A DNA stretch of 64,000 nt from an uncultured Alkaliphilus sp. (lineage in GTDB: Bacteria > Bacillota > Clostridia > Peptostreptococcales > Natronincolaceae): positions 282,216-346,215 of the forward strand of contig CALJEQ010000008.1 of the NCBI GenBank assembly GCA_938074565.1, given 5' to 3'. Below, one piece after another: positions 16,697 to 27,163 of the stretch. The notes beneath the pieces were generated by a model, which saw only the letters and a list, made by a program, of their open reading frames with translations, searched no databases and was not told the origin of the DNA. Every line of letters starts with the position of its first letter. The first letter of the stretch is position 1. Both the position numbers and the translations under genes were made by a program.

Positions 16697-17923
16697 TTAG
16701 AATAAATATACTTTTACCTTTTCACCTTTATAAAGACCTTCTTTATTTTGATCTATACATATGTAGCCAATAGAGTTGGTCATCATGGTTAACATACCAG
16801 ATTTTCCATAGACTGGTGTTACCCAAGTCTTTTCTACCTCTTCTGTTATAGTCACCATTACATAATGCTCTCTACCTGTACCCGATGAAACATTTACGGT
16901 AATTTCTCCTAAAATATAGGGTTGTACTTTTTTCAGTCCATATATATAATGTATATAATCTTTTACTAGTGTTTGATAAACCACCATTGCCGAAACGGGT
17001 TGCCCTGGTAGCCCAAATATAGCAGTATTATTGATTCTACCAACGATTGTTGGTTTTCCAGGTTTAACAGCTATGCCATGAATAAATACTCCTGGTTCAC
17101 CAACTGCATTAATAACATCCTTTGTAATATCTTTAGTCCCCATTGAGCTTCCACCAGAAATTAATACTAAATCACTGGTTTCAATAGACTTTTCTAAAGT
17201 TTCTTTTAAAGTGCTAAAATCATCCTTTACAATTATAGCTTCTTCTATTATGCAATCATCTTGTAAAATCCCTGTTGATAAACTATATGTATTCATGTCT
17301 CTTATTTTACCCATCTCTAACTTTTCATCTAATGCCACCAATTCATCGCCAGTTGAAATAATGCTTACTTTTAATTTTTTATAAACCTCCACACTGGTAA
17401 AACCCATTCCTGCTAAAACTCCTATATCTTGACTTCGTAGCTGATGACCTTTTTTAAATATAACCGAACCTTCTTTAATATCATCACCTTTTTGCAGTAC
17501 ATTTTCCAATGGTGCAACAGGTTTTTGTATACATACTGTAACATCATCAAGTAGCTCTGTATATTCCACCATAACTATGGCATCACTGCCTTTTGGTAAC
17601 ATTCCCCCTGTCGGTATGTAGCAACATTCTCCACCCTTTATGGTTAAATCCACTGCGTTACCCATTTGAATTTCTCCAACAATATTTAAAAAACTAGGTA
17701 AAGTTTCACTTGATCCATTTGTATCCCTTGAAACAACAGCATAACCATCCACTGTGGAACGATGGAATTCTGGTACATTTACAGGGGATATAATGTCCTC
17801 TGCCACCACCCGATTAACAGCTTCTAAAATAGATACTTTATCGATTTTTAAAACTATATCTTGAAAAACTTCTCTAGTTTTTTCTTTGGCTTCCTTCATT
17901 GATAATGTACTTAACAACTCCAT
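16697..17923 (-). CDS. moeA: Molybdopterin molybdotransferase MoeA
   Basis: 408 residues, usual MoeA length. It inserts molybdate or tungstate into adenylated molybdopterin. Motifs: RSTVDGYAVV (active-site Asp), GGECCYIPTGGMLP, STGDELV, the GGSSMGTKD MPT-binding loop, KPGKPT and GLPGQPVSAM. First gene of the operon, with AAGGAGGTT ahead of the ATG. A structured leader with its own terminator sits between the promoter and this gene, suggesting attenuation control. Having one plain MoeA plus a MoeA fusion can reflect separate molybdenum and tungsten branches, as proposed for other anaerobes. Confidence 0.94.
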   Translation of the reverse strand: MELLSTLSMKEAKEKTREVFQDIVLKIDKVSILEAVNRVVAEDIISPVNVPEFHRSTVDGYAVVSRDTNGSSETLPSFLNIVGEIQMGNAVDLTIKGGECCYIPTGGMLPKGSDAIVMVEYTELLDDVTVCIQKPVAPLENVLQKGDDIKEGSVIFKKGHQLRSQDIGVLAGMGFTSVEVYKKLKVSIISTGDELVALDEKLEMGKIRDMNTYSLSTGILQDDCIIEEAIIVKDDFSTLKETLEKSIETSDLVLISGGSSMGTKDITKDVINAVGEPGVFIHGIAVKPGKPTIVGRINNTAIFGLPGQPVSAMVVYQTLVKDYIHYIYGLKKVQPYILGEITVNVSSGTGREHYVMVTITEEVEKTWVTPVYGKSGMLTMMTNSIGYICIDQNKEGLYKGEKVKVYLF

Positions 17924-17997
17924 AGAAAACCTCCTTAGTATAATTGCAATTTTTTCAATAATTAAATATGAATGTTAATGCGTTTATAAATGTATAC

Positions 17998-18028
17998 AAA
18001 AAAAGCCAATCCCCCAAAGGATTAGCTT
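17998..18028 (-). terminator. Leader terminator upstream of moeA
   Basis: On the minus strand AAGCTAATCC pairs with GGATTGGCTT (one wobble) and is followed by a run of seven T. It lies about 75 bases before the moeA start codon and downstream of the promoter at 18203, the placement expected for an attenuator rather than for a terminator of pckA. Confidence 0.8.
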
Positions 18029-18195
18029 TATCAAAAGTAGTTTTGTACTGACTTCATACGTCATTACTATGTAAAGCAAATTTCCTTTCCAAGGGTGGGG
18101 AGGTAAATAAATTTCTTCATTTACCCAAAGGTGAGTTAATCTTAGTATTATACCTTAGATTAAAACACTCGGAAATTTGACATAACTATTAGTTT
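18029..18195 (-). promoter_or_regulatory. Structured leader RNA upstream of the Moco operon; candidate riboswitch
   Basis: Between a good promoter and the attenuator hairpin the transcript can fold into several stems: TTAATCT with AGATTAA, GGTAAAT with ATTTACC, CCUU/AGG around a GNRA-like loop, and TGAC with GTCA nested in TAGT/ACTA. Purine-rich and C-rich single strands (CTCACC, CTCCCCACCC) lie between them. The only class known to precede moeA/moaA genes is the Moco RNA motif; I could not confirm its consensus by eye, so identity is open. The leader belongs to moeA, since pckA ends upstream of the promoter. Confidence 0.55.
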
Positions 18196-18202
18196 TAACT
18201 AT

Positions 18203-18231
18203 ATGTTACCATATTTTTTTTCACAATTCAA
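18203..18231 (-). promoter_or_regulatory. Promoter of the moeA leader
   Basis: Minus-strand TTGAAT at 18231-18226 and TAACAT at 18208-18203 are separated by 17 bases. Transcription would begin near 18195, just before the structured leader. Confidence 0.5.
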
Positions 18232-18339
18232 TTTATTTGATTTTACATAAGTAATATATTAGTTTATCTTTTTTTATATTTTTTCTATTGCCTATATTTA
18301 TTAAATAAATTTGCTTATCGTCTAAAAACTAAACTTTTC

Positions 18340-19935
18340 CTATGCTATAGATTCTCTAGCCCCTATTTGAGGATTAATCTTTTTAATATCTTCAGAAACT
18401 CCGTTAAATTGTTGGAAGTTTTTATTAAAACCTTCTGCCAATACATTAGCTTGTTTTTTATACGCACTTATGTCTGCCCAAGTATTAGAAGGGTTTAATA
18501 TTGCAACAGGTACTTCTGGACATTCTGTTGGTATCTGCAATTTAAAGATTGGCTCTGTAATATAGTTTACCTTATCTAATTCTCCATCTATCGCTGCTCT
18601 AACCATTGCTCTTGTATATTTTAACTTCATACGAATACCTTTTCCATAAGATCCACCAGTCCAACCTGTATTAACTAAGAATACTTTTGTATTATATTTA
18701 TCTATTTTTTCACCTAGTAACTTAGCATAAATTTGAGGCTTTAAAATCATAAACGGACCTCCAAAACAAGTTGAGAAGGTGGCTGTAGGCTCTATTATGC
18801 CCCTCTCTGTTCCCGCTAACTTACTGGTATAGCCAGACATAAAGTGATACATTGCCTGTTCTTTTGTTAGTTTTGAGATGGGAGGTAATACTCCTGTGGC
18901 ATCTGCTGTAAGAAAAATAATTGTACTGGGGATTCCACCATTTCCTTCTAAAATTGCTCCATCAATATGTTCTAATGGAAAGGCAACTCTAGTATTTTCT
19001 GTATATCTATCATCATTATAAACAGGCTTGCCTTCATCATCTAAAACAACATTTTCTACCACTGCACCTTCTTTAATAGCCTTCCAAATTTGTGGTTCAT
19101 TTTCTTGGGATAGGTTAATGGTTTTAGCATAACATCCTCCCTCAAAATTAAAAACTCCATTCTCTGTCCAACCATGCTCATCGTCACCAATTAGTCTTCT
19201 ATTATTATCTGCTGATAGGGTGGTTTTGCCTGTTCCAGATAAACCAAAGAATAAAGTAACATCTCCCTTTTCCCCAACATTGGCAGAACAATGCATTGGT
19301 AATACATTTTTAAAGGGCAGTAAATAATTCATCACTGTAAACATAGATTTTTTTATTTCACCAGAATATTTTGTACCCCCTATTAAAACCACTCTCTTCT
19401 CAAAACTAATGATGATAAATACTTCAGAATTTGTACCATCCACCTCTGGTACTGCCAAGCAGTTGGGTAATGCAATAACAGTAAACTCTGCTGAAAAACC
19501 TTCTAATTCTTCTTTCTTTGGTTTGATAAACATTTGTTGGGCAAATAAGTTTTGATAGGCAAATTCATTAATCACTCTTATGGGCATTTTATACACTGCA
19601 TCTGCCCCTACAAAGCCTTCAAATATGTATAAGTCTTTATTCTTCATGTAATTCATCGCTTTATTATAAAGCTTATCAAAACCTTCAATAGAGATTGGTT
19701 GGTTCGTTTTATTCCAATTAATATTATTATGAACAGAGGGTTCATCTACAATATAACGATCATTGGGAGATCTTCCTGTATATGTGCCTGTATTAACACA
19801 TAAAGCACCGTTATCAGCTATTTTTCCACCTTCTTTTTCTATTGAGATGTTAATTAAGTCTTTAATTGATAGATTAAAATGAAGTTTACTTGAGCTTAAA
19901 ATATTAGAGTTGATTAAATTATTTACCTTATTCAT
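18340..19935 (-). CDS. pckA: Phosphoenolpyruvate carboxykinase (ATP)
   Basis: 531 residues, normal for the ATP-dependent enzyme that interconverts oxaloacetate and PEP. The kinase P-loop GLSGTGKTT is at about 231-239, followed by IGDDEHGW with the metal-binding aspartates. The upstream substrate loop TGRSPNDRY and the later [12 protein letters not shown] and GWTGGSYG motifs are intact. Start ATG has AGGAGGC upstream. In peptide-fermenting anaerobes the enzyme can work either way, gluconeogenic or ATP-forming. Monocistronic: promoter at 20014 and unrelated genes on both sides. Confidence 0.97.
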   Translation of the reverse strand: MNKVNNLINSNILSSSKLHFNLSIKDLINISIEKEGGKIADNGALCVNTGTYTGRSPNDRYIVDEPSVHNNINWNKTNQPISIEGFDKLYNKAMNYMKNKDLYIFEGFVGADAVYKMPIRVINEFAYQNLFAQQMFIKPKKEELEGFSAEFTVIALPNCLAVPEVDGTNSEVFIIISFEKRVVLIGGTKYSGEIKKSMFTVMNYLLPFKNVLPMHCSANVGEKGDVTLFFGLSGTGKTTLSADNNRRLIGDDEHGWTENGVFNFEGGCYAKTINLSQENEPQIWKAIKEGAVVENVVLDDEGKPVYNDDRYTENTRVAFPLEHIDGAILEGNGGIPSTIIFLTADATGVLPPISKLTKEQAMYHFMSGYTSKLAGTERGIIEPTATFSTCFGGPFMILKPQIYAKLLGEKIDKYNTKVFLVNTGWTGGSYGKGIRMKLKYTRAMVRAAIDGELDKVNYITEPIFKLQIPTECPEVPVAILNPSNTWADISAYKKQANVLAEGFNKNFQQFNGVSEDIKKINPQIGARESIA

Positions 19936-20013
19936 AGTGATTGCCTCCTAATAATGTATTATTTATTTTGAGATTTACAAATTCATAATATTGTATGACT
20001 TAATTTCATTATT

Positions 20014-20041
20014 AGTATAGCATATATAAGCTGTTAATCAA
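20014..20041 (-). promoter_or_regulatory. Probable pckA promoter
   Basis: Minus-strand TTGATT (20041-20036) and TATACT (20019-20014) with a 16-base spacer, about 80 bases before the pckA start codon. The rest of the 19936-20272 gap is plain AT-rich sequence apart from the terminator at 20192. Confidence 0.5.
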
Positions 20042-20191
20042 TATGTGTCCAGTAATTAAGTTGTTAAATTTTATTAATAAGGCTGAATATTTATTTTTTT
20101 ACATTTATTTGTATGTCACACTTGTCAATTTAAATATTTATTAACTTTTTCTTAGATTTTAACTTATCTCAAAAAAGTACTATCAATTCAT

Positions 20192-20220
20192 AAAAAAAGA
20201 ACTTAGCACACCTACTAAGT
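20192..20220 (-). terminator. Terminator of the ABC/FtsX operon
   Basis: A short stem (ACTTAG with CTAAGT) followed on the minus strand by TCTTTTTTT, about 50 bases beyond the stop codon of the ATPase gene. Confidence 0.6.
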
Positions 20221-20272
20221 GACTAAACTCTCTTCTTTGTTTGTTTTGTCATTAAATTAATATTATTTTCAT

Positions 20273-20962
20273 TTAACACACAATTTCTTTTTGACTAACC
20301 ACTTCACCATCTTTTAAATCCAGTAATGATGTTCCAAACATAGCTGATTCATGGGAATGAGTTACTTGTATTAATGTTTTTCCCATATCCTTATTTATTC
20401 TTTTAAACAATTTCATTATATCGTTACCACTCTTAGAATCTAAGTTACCAATAGGTTCATCAAGTAAAATAATCTCTGGCTCAAAAATTAAAGCCCTTGC
20501 TATAGCCACCCTTTGTTGTTGCCCTCCAGAAAGTTCTCTTGGAGTCACTTTTCTTTTATGGCTCATTCCCGTTATATCTAATAATTCTTTAAGTTTTTCT
20601 TCATAATCCTTTAATTTCTTTCCATCAAGTATTAACGGAAGCATTATATTGTCTTCTACAGAAAGATTAGGCACAAGATTATAAAACTGGAATACAAAGC
20701 CTATTTCTTTTCTTCTCATTAAACTTTTCTGTTTTTCTTTTAATGTACTTAAATCTTTTTCGTTAATTAGAACTTTTCCACTTGTTGGTTTATCTAGCCC
20801 TCCTAATAAATATAAAAGAGTTGACTTACCACAACCAGATGGACCCATTATTGAGAGAAATGACCCTTTCTCCACAGAAAAAGTCAAATTCTTTAATACT
20901 TCAACATTATCTTTTCCAACTTTAAAAGATTTATATAAATTTTCTACAGTTATAGATTTCAT
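20273..20962 (-). CDS. ABC transporter ATP-binding protein, MacB/LolD type
   Basis: 229 residues, a complete ATPase: Walker A GPSGCGKS, Q-loop in VFQFYNLVPNLS, signature LSGGQQQR, Walker B IILLDEP followed by IGNLDSKSG, and the H-loop VTHSHE. The MacB/LolD subfamily is recognised by this sequence and by its partner, a large FtsX-like permease encoded 11 bases upstream in the operon. Such type VII systems are mechanotransmission machines that release lipoproteins or export peptides rather than drive channel transport. No sensor kinase or regulator is adjacent, so the substrate is unknown. Confidence 0.92.
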   Translation of the reverse strand: MKSITVENLYKSFKVGKDNVEVLKNLTFSVEKGSFLSIMGPSGCGKSTLLYLLGGLDKPTSGKVLINEKDLSTLKEKQKSLMRRKEIGFVFQFYNLVPNLSVEDNIMLPLILDGKKLKDYEEKLKELLDITGMSHKRKVTPRELSGGQQQRVAIARALIFEPEIILLDEPIGNLDSKSGNDIMKLFKRINKDMGKTLIQVTHSHESAMFGTSLLDLKDGEVVSQKEIVC

Positions 20963-20973
20963 ATACCTTCCCC

Positions 20974-23457
20974 CTATTCGTACTTTATTTCGTGAATAAT
21001 TGATAGTTTTCTATTGTTTAGTAATACTGGTATTGTTGCTAAAAGAATCATAATGGTAGCTGCCATAAAAAATAAAGGCATTGTCTTGATATTAAAATTA
21101 ATATCTAGTGGTAACCCGATTAATTTCGTTAACTTACTCAGTATAGATGTAACTAAATAGCAGTAAGGGATTGTAATTACCATTGACCAAACTACACAAA
21201 ATAAAGATTCAAGGGTTAGCATAGCTCCTCTTTGTCTTGATGTCATACCAATAGAGCTTAACACAGCCAGTTCCTTTTTTCTTTGAATAAAGCTAATTAG
21301 CATATTGTTTATTGCCCCCAAAGCGCCAATAACAATAGCCATCAAAGAGAAGATACTTAAAACATTAATAAACTGTTGATTTCCTTCTAAGTTTATTTTT
21401 TTTGATTCTTCAAATGTAGATATAGACCCACCAAACTCTTTTACTACTTTCTCTATATCTTTCTTTACCTCTTCTGGATTTTTTGTTGTATTAAGAAAAA
21501 TTTCATTTGAAGTTAAAAACTTAAAATCATCTTTCAAATCTTTACTATCCATTAAAATAAAACCACCACTATAATAAAGCTTCCCATCTATTAATCCTGC
21601 CACTGTAAATTCTTTATTTAACCCATTTATCTCCATGTTAAGCAAGTCACCTTCACCTACATTAAGTTTTTTTGCCATAGATTCACTTAGAATAACATTT
21701 TTAATACTTGAGTTTTCAAATCTATTATAAACCTCTTCATATACTTCGTCCTTCAAGCTTAAGTATTGGTTATATTCTCTATATTTTTTAGGCTCTACTC
21801 CAATGATAATAGCATTATTATCCTCTACTTTTCCATTTGCAACATATACTTCATGTATACTCATACCATCTATGTCAGGCTCTTCTTTTAGTTTAGCAAT
21901 TAGCATTTCTCTTAAAGTATGGTCACCACCTTTAAAGTTAGTAATAGAAATATCGAAATTTATATCTGTATAAGCTCCTGTAACAGCCTCTTTAACGCTA
22001 AAACCCACTGAATTAATAATTACAATTGCTAGGATCGAGATAATTATTAACGTAATATTTCCTAAAAGAGCCTTTGAAGTTTTAATATTATTTAGTGCAA
22101 GTCCAGTTATTTTTAAAGTTCCTTTTAATCTACTAAATAAGAAATTAGTAAATAAGTCAATTATTTTAGGATATACCAGTAATAAAGCTATTAAAGATAT
22201 AATCAATAATATTGGACTAAGTTCAATTAACAATGTTACCTTTAGTAAGTTCAGTATTACTACAGCTATAAGTATAATACTCCCTAGTATAAACCTCCAC
22301 CAGCCTAATTCAGTTGTGGTATTTACATGATTAAGTATAATATCTTTAACTTGAAGTCCGTCACTTCCCAAAATAGGTATTGTACAAGAAATTATTGATA
22401 ATATTAATGCAAAAATTAAACCAAAAACACCATACCAGATGTTAAAAGCGAAGGATTCAATAATACCATATTCCTTTAAAGGTGATACTGAATAATTTAC
22501 TAAATATAAAAGCCCCATTCCAGTAGCTACACCGAGTATTCCCCCTATACCACCATATAAAATATTTTCCAAATAAAGTATTGCTTTTACATTACCTCTA
22601 GTTGCTCCTTGACTAAAGAATGTACCTATAACAGGTAGTCGCTCTGTAATAGTTAGTTTAAAAGAACCGTAAATAATTACACCACTCATTAAAACTACAA
22701 TAGTCAACATCAGATAAAAATAAGTAGTAAGTTGACCTATTTGATTTTCTATCGCTTCTTCATCAAAAAGTTCTGAGGCTTTAAAATCTTTATTAGCGTT
22801 ATTAAAGATTTCGATGCTTTCTTTAAGCGTATCTTCTGTTTTATTTGCTAAAAGCAAATTGTATTTATTGTTAACACCATACATTTCTTCCATAAAATCA
22901 TATGGAGCTATAATTGTAAAATCACCTTTTTGGTCAGAATAGAAGAGACCATGATTTGAATTAACCCCCACTACCTTTAGGGTTTCCTTTTTTCCATTAA
23001 AAATAATATTTATACTATCTCCCATATGTAGATTTAATTCTTCGCTAATTCTTTTAGAAATAATGGCTTCTTTGCCTTTAAAACTATCCCAAAAATTACC
23101 TTCAATAATATTATCTTTATTTATATACTTAGTTTCTCTACCATGTATAGTTATATTAGTAAGATCTTCATTATCCATTACTGCATTTCCCAACAATACA
23201 GGAAGTAAGTCCTTTACTCCCTTTTCTATAATGGAGTTTGTATTATAAAAAACGTCACCATCCATTGTAGTTATTAAAACCTCTTTTTCCTCAAAGCCTT
23301 GTAATATTGTTTTACTAAAAGATCCTGTTGCCACATCTATAGCCCCCATACTACCTATGAATAGACCAGAACTCATAGCTATAGCAAAAATCAATAGAAA
23401 AAATCTTGCTTTTTTTTCTAACATTGATTTTAGTATGTATTTTATAAATACTTTCAT
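20974..23457 (-). CDS. FtsX-like ABC permease with two permease repeats
   Basis: 827 residues arranged as two FtsX/MacB-type units. Each has an N-terminal helix, a large extracytoplasmic domain and a bundle of three to four helices: the first bundle near 245-365, a central helical pair near 390-430, and the last bundle near 705-815. The extracytoplasmic parts contain GDSINI-type and GVEPKKYREY segments common in this family. It is followed by its ATPase 11 bases on. ATG is preceded by GGGAGGAAA. Long duplicated permeases of this kind in Firmicutes include lipoprotein-release and antimicrobial-peptide systems. Confidence 0.85.
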   Translation of the reverse strand: MKVFIKYILKSMLEKKARFFLLIFAIAMSSGLFIGSMGAIDVATGSFSKTILQGFEEKEVLITTMDGDVFYNTNSIIEKGVKDLLPVLLGNAVMDNEDLTNITIHGRETKYINKDNIIEGNFWDSFKGKEAIISKRISEELNLHMGDSINIIFNGKKETLKVVGVNSNHGLFYSDQKGDFTIIAPYDFMEEMYGVNNKYNLLLANKTEDTLKESIEIFNNANKDFKASELFDEEAIENQIGQLTTYFYLMLTIVVLMSGVIIYGSFKLTITERLPVIGTFFSQGATRGNVKAILYLENILYGGIGGILGVATGMGLLYLVNYSVSPLKEYGIIESFAFNIWYGVFGLIFALILSIISCTIPILGSDGLQVKDIILNHVNTTTELGWWRFILGSIILIAVVILNLLKVTLLIELSPILLIISLIALLLVYPKIIDLFTNFLFSRLKGTLKITGLALNNIKTSKALLGNITLIIISILAIVIINSVGFSVKEAVTGAYTDINFDISITNFKGGDHTLREMLIAKLKEEPDIDGMSIHEVYVANGKVEDNNAIIIGVEPKKYREYNQYLSLKDEVYEEVYNRFENSSIKNVILSESMAKKLNVGEGDLLNMEINGLNKEFTVAGLIDGKLYYSGGFILMDSKDLKDDFKFLTSNEIFLNTTKNPEEVKKDIEKVVKEFGGSISTFEESKKINLEGNQQFINVLSIFSLMAIVIGALGAINNMLISFIQRKKELAVLSSIGMTSRQRGAMLTLESLFCVVWSMVITIPYCYLVTSILSKLTKLIGLPLDINFNIKTMPLFFMAATIMILLATIPVLLNNRKLSIIHEIKYE

Positions 23458-23705
23458 TGCTTTTTTCCTCCCTTCATTTTCTACATTTCATAATAATTCT
23501 TCTAAGTAAGTAAATTGTTTATTCCTGTATAATTAGTTACGTATACTACCCGTTTTTGTCTGCAAATTTGTCACGACACACTCCAATAGTATATAGAACT
23601 TACTTATGAATTTGTAATATAAATTATAACCTAACTTTAATTTTTAGTTATCAACTAAGATGTGTATTAGTAACAATCTTTCTGCATTATATATTTCCAT
23701 ACAAG

Positions 23706-23743
23706 ACAAACCGTATACAAGTTAAATCATGTATACGGTTTGT
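23706..23743. terminator. 14-bp perfect inverted repeat, probable ftsH terminator
   Basis: ACAAACCGTATACA and TGTATACGGTTTGT are exact complements around a ten-base loop, lying 83 bases past the ftsH stop. The following T run is short on either strand. The remainder of 23458-23825 shows no gene. Confidence 0.6.
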
Positions 23744-23825
23744 TTTAGTGAATTTATATTTAATTATTGATGCAGGTTTAATCTAATCAAGCCTATATAT
23801 TATTTATTTCATTGTTCTTTATATT

Positions 23826-25622
23826 TTATTTTATTATTTCCGCTACCTTCCCCATATAACCATTAAACATCCCATCTATATCCTCTTCCTTCAAAGTTTC
23901 CTTCTCCAATAATCCCTCTGCAATTGTCTCCACCAATGGAAGGTTTTCTTCAATTGCAATCTTAGTTTCATCATAAAGTTTTTGCATTTCTTTATTAATG
24001 ACTTCCACTAAGTTTTGGTCTACACCTTGTTGTCCTAAAAGTACATCATAATTAATCATTCCTAATTTATTTGACATACCAAATCTTTTAATCATTGAAG
24101 TTAATATTTCTGTAGCTCTTTGAATATCATTACTTGCACCTGTTGTGATGTTATCTTCACCGAAGATAATTTCTTCTACAATTCTTCCCGCCAATGCCAC
24201 CTTAATATTATTTAACATGTCCTTTTTAGTATGATACATTTTATCAGGTGGAATATTCATACTAAAACCACCTGCCCCTTTAGTACTCGGAATAATAGTT
24301 ACCTTAGTTACACGGTTTTCAGGACATAATAATTTAGTTACAGCAGCATGACCAGCTTCATGGTAAGCAGTAATTTTTCTATCAATAACAGCAATATTAC
24401 TTCTATCTTTCTTCTCTTCTCCTGCAATTACCTTATAAAAAGCTTTATCGATATGCTTTTCTGTAATTAATTCAGCCTCTTCTCTAGCTGCATAAATAGC
24501 TGCTTCATTCATTAGATTTTCTAATTTAGCACCACTAAAGTATACTGTCTGTTGAGCTAAAGCTGAAATATTAAAATCTTCGCTTATTGGTCTATTTTGA
24601 GTATACAAGCTTAATATTTCTATTCTAGCTTTTAAGTCTGGAAGTCCGACTTCTATTTGTCTATCAAAACGACCCGGTCTCAATAATGCTTCATCTAAAG
24701 TATCCAGTCGATTTGTTGCTGCTAAAACAACAATACCTTCATTTCCTTTAAACCCAGACATTTCTGTTAGTAAGGCATTTAGAGTACGGTCAGATTCATC
24801 GCTTCCTCCTAAACCACCTCTATCTCTCTTTTTACCTATAGCATCAATCTCATCTATGAAGATCACACATTTTTCTTTTTCAGTTGCACTTTTAAATAAA
24901 CTTCTTATTCTGGCTGCCCCAACCCCTGCATAAATCTGCACAAAGTCTGACCCAGAAACTGCTAAAAAGTCTACACCTGCCTCACTGGCTAAAGCTTTTG
25001 CCATAAGGGTTTTACCTGTACCTGGAGGTCCATATAATATTACCCCCCGTGGCATTCTTGCCCCGTAACGTTGATACTTTTCAGGGTTCTTTAGAAAATC
25101 CACCATTTCCATTAAATTATTCTTAGCTTCTTCATTTCCAGCAACATTTCTAAAGTTTACTTGAGATTTCTTCTCTGTAGAATAATCTATAGAAGACATC
25201 TTATCATATTCCTTTGAAGCCTGCTTTGAATTATTTTTAGTTAAGAAAAAGGCTAGACCAGCAAAACCTCCCATAAGAACAATAAAAGTAATAATTTGAA
25301 CAATAGTAAATTGTTCGTTTACTTCTATTACTTTAACATCTTGCTTTAACAGCATTTCTTTTAGATTATCAGTTCGTGGATTGTCTGTAATAAAGACATC
25401 GCCAGAGTTTAATTTTCCTTTAAGGGTTGAAGCCTCAGATAAATGAACTTCCTTTACTTCTCCTACCTCAATTTTAGATAAAAATTTCTGATAGGATAGT
25501 TCCGTCACTTCCTGTTGAAAGTATTCTTTATAAACAGCAAAGGATGCTACCATCGAAATAGCCACAACAATAGCAATTATTCCATAAATTTTATTCTGTT
25601 TTTTATTCAATAGTTCCAGCAT
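23826..25622 (-). CDS. ftsH: ATP-dependent zinc metalloprotease FtsH
   Basis: 598 residues. Two membrane helices (about 12-30 and 107-127) flank a short extracytoplasmic domain. The AAA module has Walker A GPPGTGKT at 198-205, Walker B VIFIDEID near 253-260 and the second region of homology with RPGRFDR. The protease site is HEAGH at 421-425. The pore loop reads YAGVGA where FVGVGA is usual. FtsH degrades misfolded membrane proteins and some regulators. It is not beside tilS/hpt, where the housekeeping copy usually lies in Firmicutes, so it may be an additional paralogue. Possibly co-transcribed with the small membrane protein upstream. Confidence 0.95.
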   Translation of the reverse strand: MLELLNKKQNKIYGIIAIVVAISMVASFAVYKEYFQQEVTELSYQKFLSKIEVGEVKEVHLSEASTLKGKLNSGDVFITDNPRTDNLKEMLLKQDVKVIEVNEQFTIVQIITFIVLMGGFAGLAFFLTKNNSKQASKEYDKMSSIDYSTEKKSQVNFRNVAGNEEAKNNLMEMVDFLKNPEKYQRYGARMPRGVILYGPPGTGKTLMAKALASEAGVDFLAVSGSDFVQIYAGVGAARIRSLFKSATEKEKCVIFIDEIDAIGKKRDRGGLGGSDESDRTLNALLTEMSGFKGNEGIVVLAATNRLDTLDEALLRPGRFDRQIEVGLPDLKARIEILSLYTQNRPISEDFNISALAQQTVYFSGAKLENLMNEAAIYAAREEAELITEKHIDKAFYKVIAGEEKKDRSNIAVIDRKITAYHEAGHAAVTKLLCPENRVTKVTIIPSTKGAGGFSMNIPPDKMYHTKKDMLNNIKVALAGRIVEEIIFGEDNITTGASNDIQRATEILTSMIKRFGMSNKLGMINYDVLLGQQGVDQNLVEVINKEMQKLYDETKIAIEENLPLVETIAEGLLEKETLKEEDIDGMFNGYMGKVAEIIK

Positions 25623-25735
25623 TTTATAACCCCTTTCTAAATTCTATGGGTCCGAGTACTATAAGGTTTACATAATATATTAACATAAATAGATAAAAAA
25701 ATAAAGCCTATATGGCTTTTATTTTTGTAAATCAT

Positions 25736-26080
25736 TTATTTTTCTTTATCTTTTACCCATTCTACTAACTTTTTAGCTTCCGTTTCCTTTAGTAAAGCCC
25801 TTTTGGTTTTTGTCGTAAGTATTTCATAGTTACCCATAGCTGCTGCTGCTACAAAAAAAGAATTTATAATAGAAAGATATATATTTTGAGAACTAACTTT
25901 ATCAAATATAAATAGATTTGTAATCATAACAAATACTGCCACCATCAAAGCCAACATTTTTTTATCCATTTTTTCTGGCATGTAATCTTTCATAAAATGG
26001 GTAATGATATTGGTAACGAAAACTGCACCTGTAAATGTAGTTAAGAAATCTACCGTAATCCAATTAATCCCTTCTTGCAT
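25736..26080 (-). CDS. Small membrane protein, three to four helices, unknown function
   Basis: 114 residues with hydrophobic stretches at about 8-27, 43-60 and 67-87 and a charged C-terminal tail (ETEAKKLVEWVKDKEK). The topology is like that of small holins, but no lysis or phage gene is near and I do not recognise the family. It starts behind AAGGAGG and precedes ftsH by about 113 bases on the same strand, so an accessory role with FtsH is possible but unsupported. Confidence 0.6.
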   Translation of the reverse strand: MQEGINWITVDFLTTFTGAVFVTNIITHFMKDYMPEKMDKKMLALMVAVFVMITNLFIFDKVSSQNIYLSIINSFFVAAAAMGNYEILTTKTKRALLKETEAKKLVEWVKDKEK

Positions 26081-26245
26081 AATAACACACCTCCTTAGTA
26101 ACTCTACTTACTCCATATTATGTAGACTTGTTTAAGAAGGTGAATTATAGGTGAATTATAGATTTGTTGATTTCTACTAATTACTACTAATTTTAAACTT
26201 ATCTATTTTACACTAAATAATTTTAGAAATACCCATAGTTGTTTT

Positions 26246-27163
26246 TTATCCTTTTAAAATCCCTTGCAATCCAATTAAATCATCGGGCAGTGGAGCTTTT
26301 ATTTCCACAACATGTCTATATCTTGGCTGATACAACTTAAGATATGCAGCATGAAGGGCTTGTCTTTCTATCAGAACTGTTTCTTTTTCTTCACCATACA
26401 ATGTATCCCCAATAATTGGATGCCCTAAATAACTCATATGGACTCGAATTTGATGGGTACGACCAGTTAACAATTCCACTTCTAACATAGACGCATCTTT
26501 ATATCTTTCCAACACCTTATACTTCGTAATAGAATGTTGACCTTTTTCATCCACCACTCGTTTTATCGAGTCTTCTGTAGGTCGATAAATTGGAGCGTTA
26601 ATTGTATCATAATCCTTCTCCACAACCCCTTTTACAAATGTAATATACCTTTTTTCTACTTGATCCGCCTTCATTTGTTCCGATAATATATGATGGGCAT
26701 ATGGGTTTTTAGCAATTACCAGTAACCCTGATGTATCCATATCCAATCTATTAACAAATCTAATTCTGTATTCTAATCCTTTTTTTTGCAGATAATAAGT
26801 AGCAGCATTAGCAATTGTATAGTTAGGATGACTTTTTGTAGGATGGGATACAATACCTGGTTGTTTATTAATCACAATCAAATCTACATCTTCATATACT
26901 ACATGAAAAGGGATTTCTTGAGGAAGGAATTGATTAGGCTCTTCCTCCATAATTATTTTAATAATATCCCCTTCGCTAACAGCTTCATGGTATTTAACAT
27001 ATTGGTTATTTAAGAAAACCATCTGACCATGTTTAAGTTTTGTAAGTAAACGACTAGAAAAATCTAATCTTTTTTTTAATACTTGCTTTACTGTATCACC
27101 ATTATCTTTTTCTTCAACTCTGTACGTTATCATTATTTCTGTTTGTTGGTCTAATACCAGCAT
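26246..27163 (-). CDS. RluA-family pseudouridine synthase
   Basis: 305 residues from the ATG at 27163, chosen because AGGTGG lies four bases upstream; an earlier in-frame ATG at 27184 has no site. An S4-like RNA-binding region (TVKQVLKKRLDFSSRLL, then GQMVFLNN) precedes the catalytic domain with NRLDMDTSG, whose aspartate is the nucleophile, and the LLTGRTHQIRVH motif. RluA/RluD-type enzymes convert specific uridines in 23S rRNA or tRNA. The exact target cannot be assigned. No neighbour shares its strand and function. Confidence 0.92.
   Translation of the reverse strand: MLVLDQQTEIMITYRVEEKDNGDTVKQVLKKRLDFSSRLLTKLKHGQMVFLNNQYVKYHEAVSEGDIIKIIMEEEPNQFLPQEIPFHVVYEDVDLIVINKQPGIVSHPTKSHPNYTIANAATYYLQKKGLEYRIRFVNRLDMDTSGLLVIAKNPYAHHILSEQMKADQVEKRYITFVKGVVEKDYDTINAPIYRPTEDSIKRVVDEKGQHSITKYKVLERYKDASMLEVELLTGRTHQIRVHMSYLGHPIIGDTLYGEEKETVLIERQALHAAYLKLYQPRYRHVVEIKAPLPDDLIGLQGILKG

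Noticed and set aside
25736..26080. Small membrane protein considered as a phage holin
   Set aside because: Topology alone fits, but there is no endolysin, phage gene or other lysis function around it.
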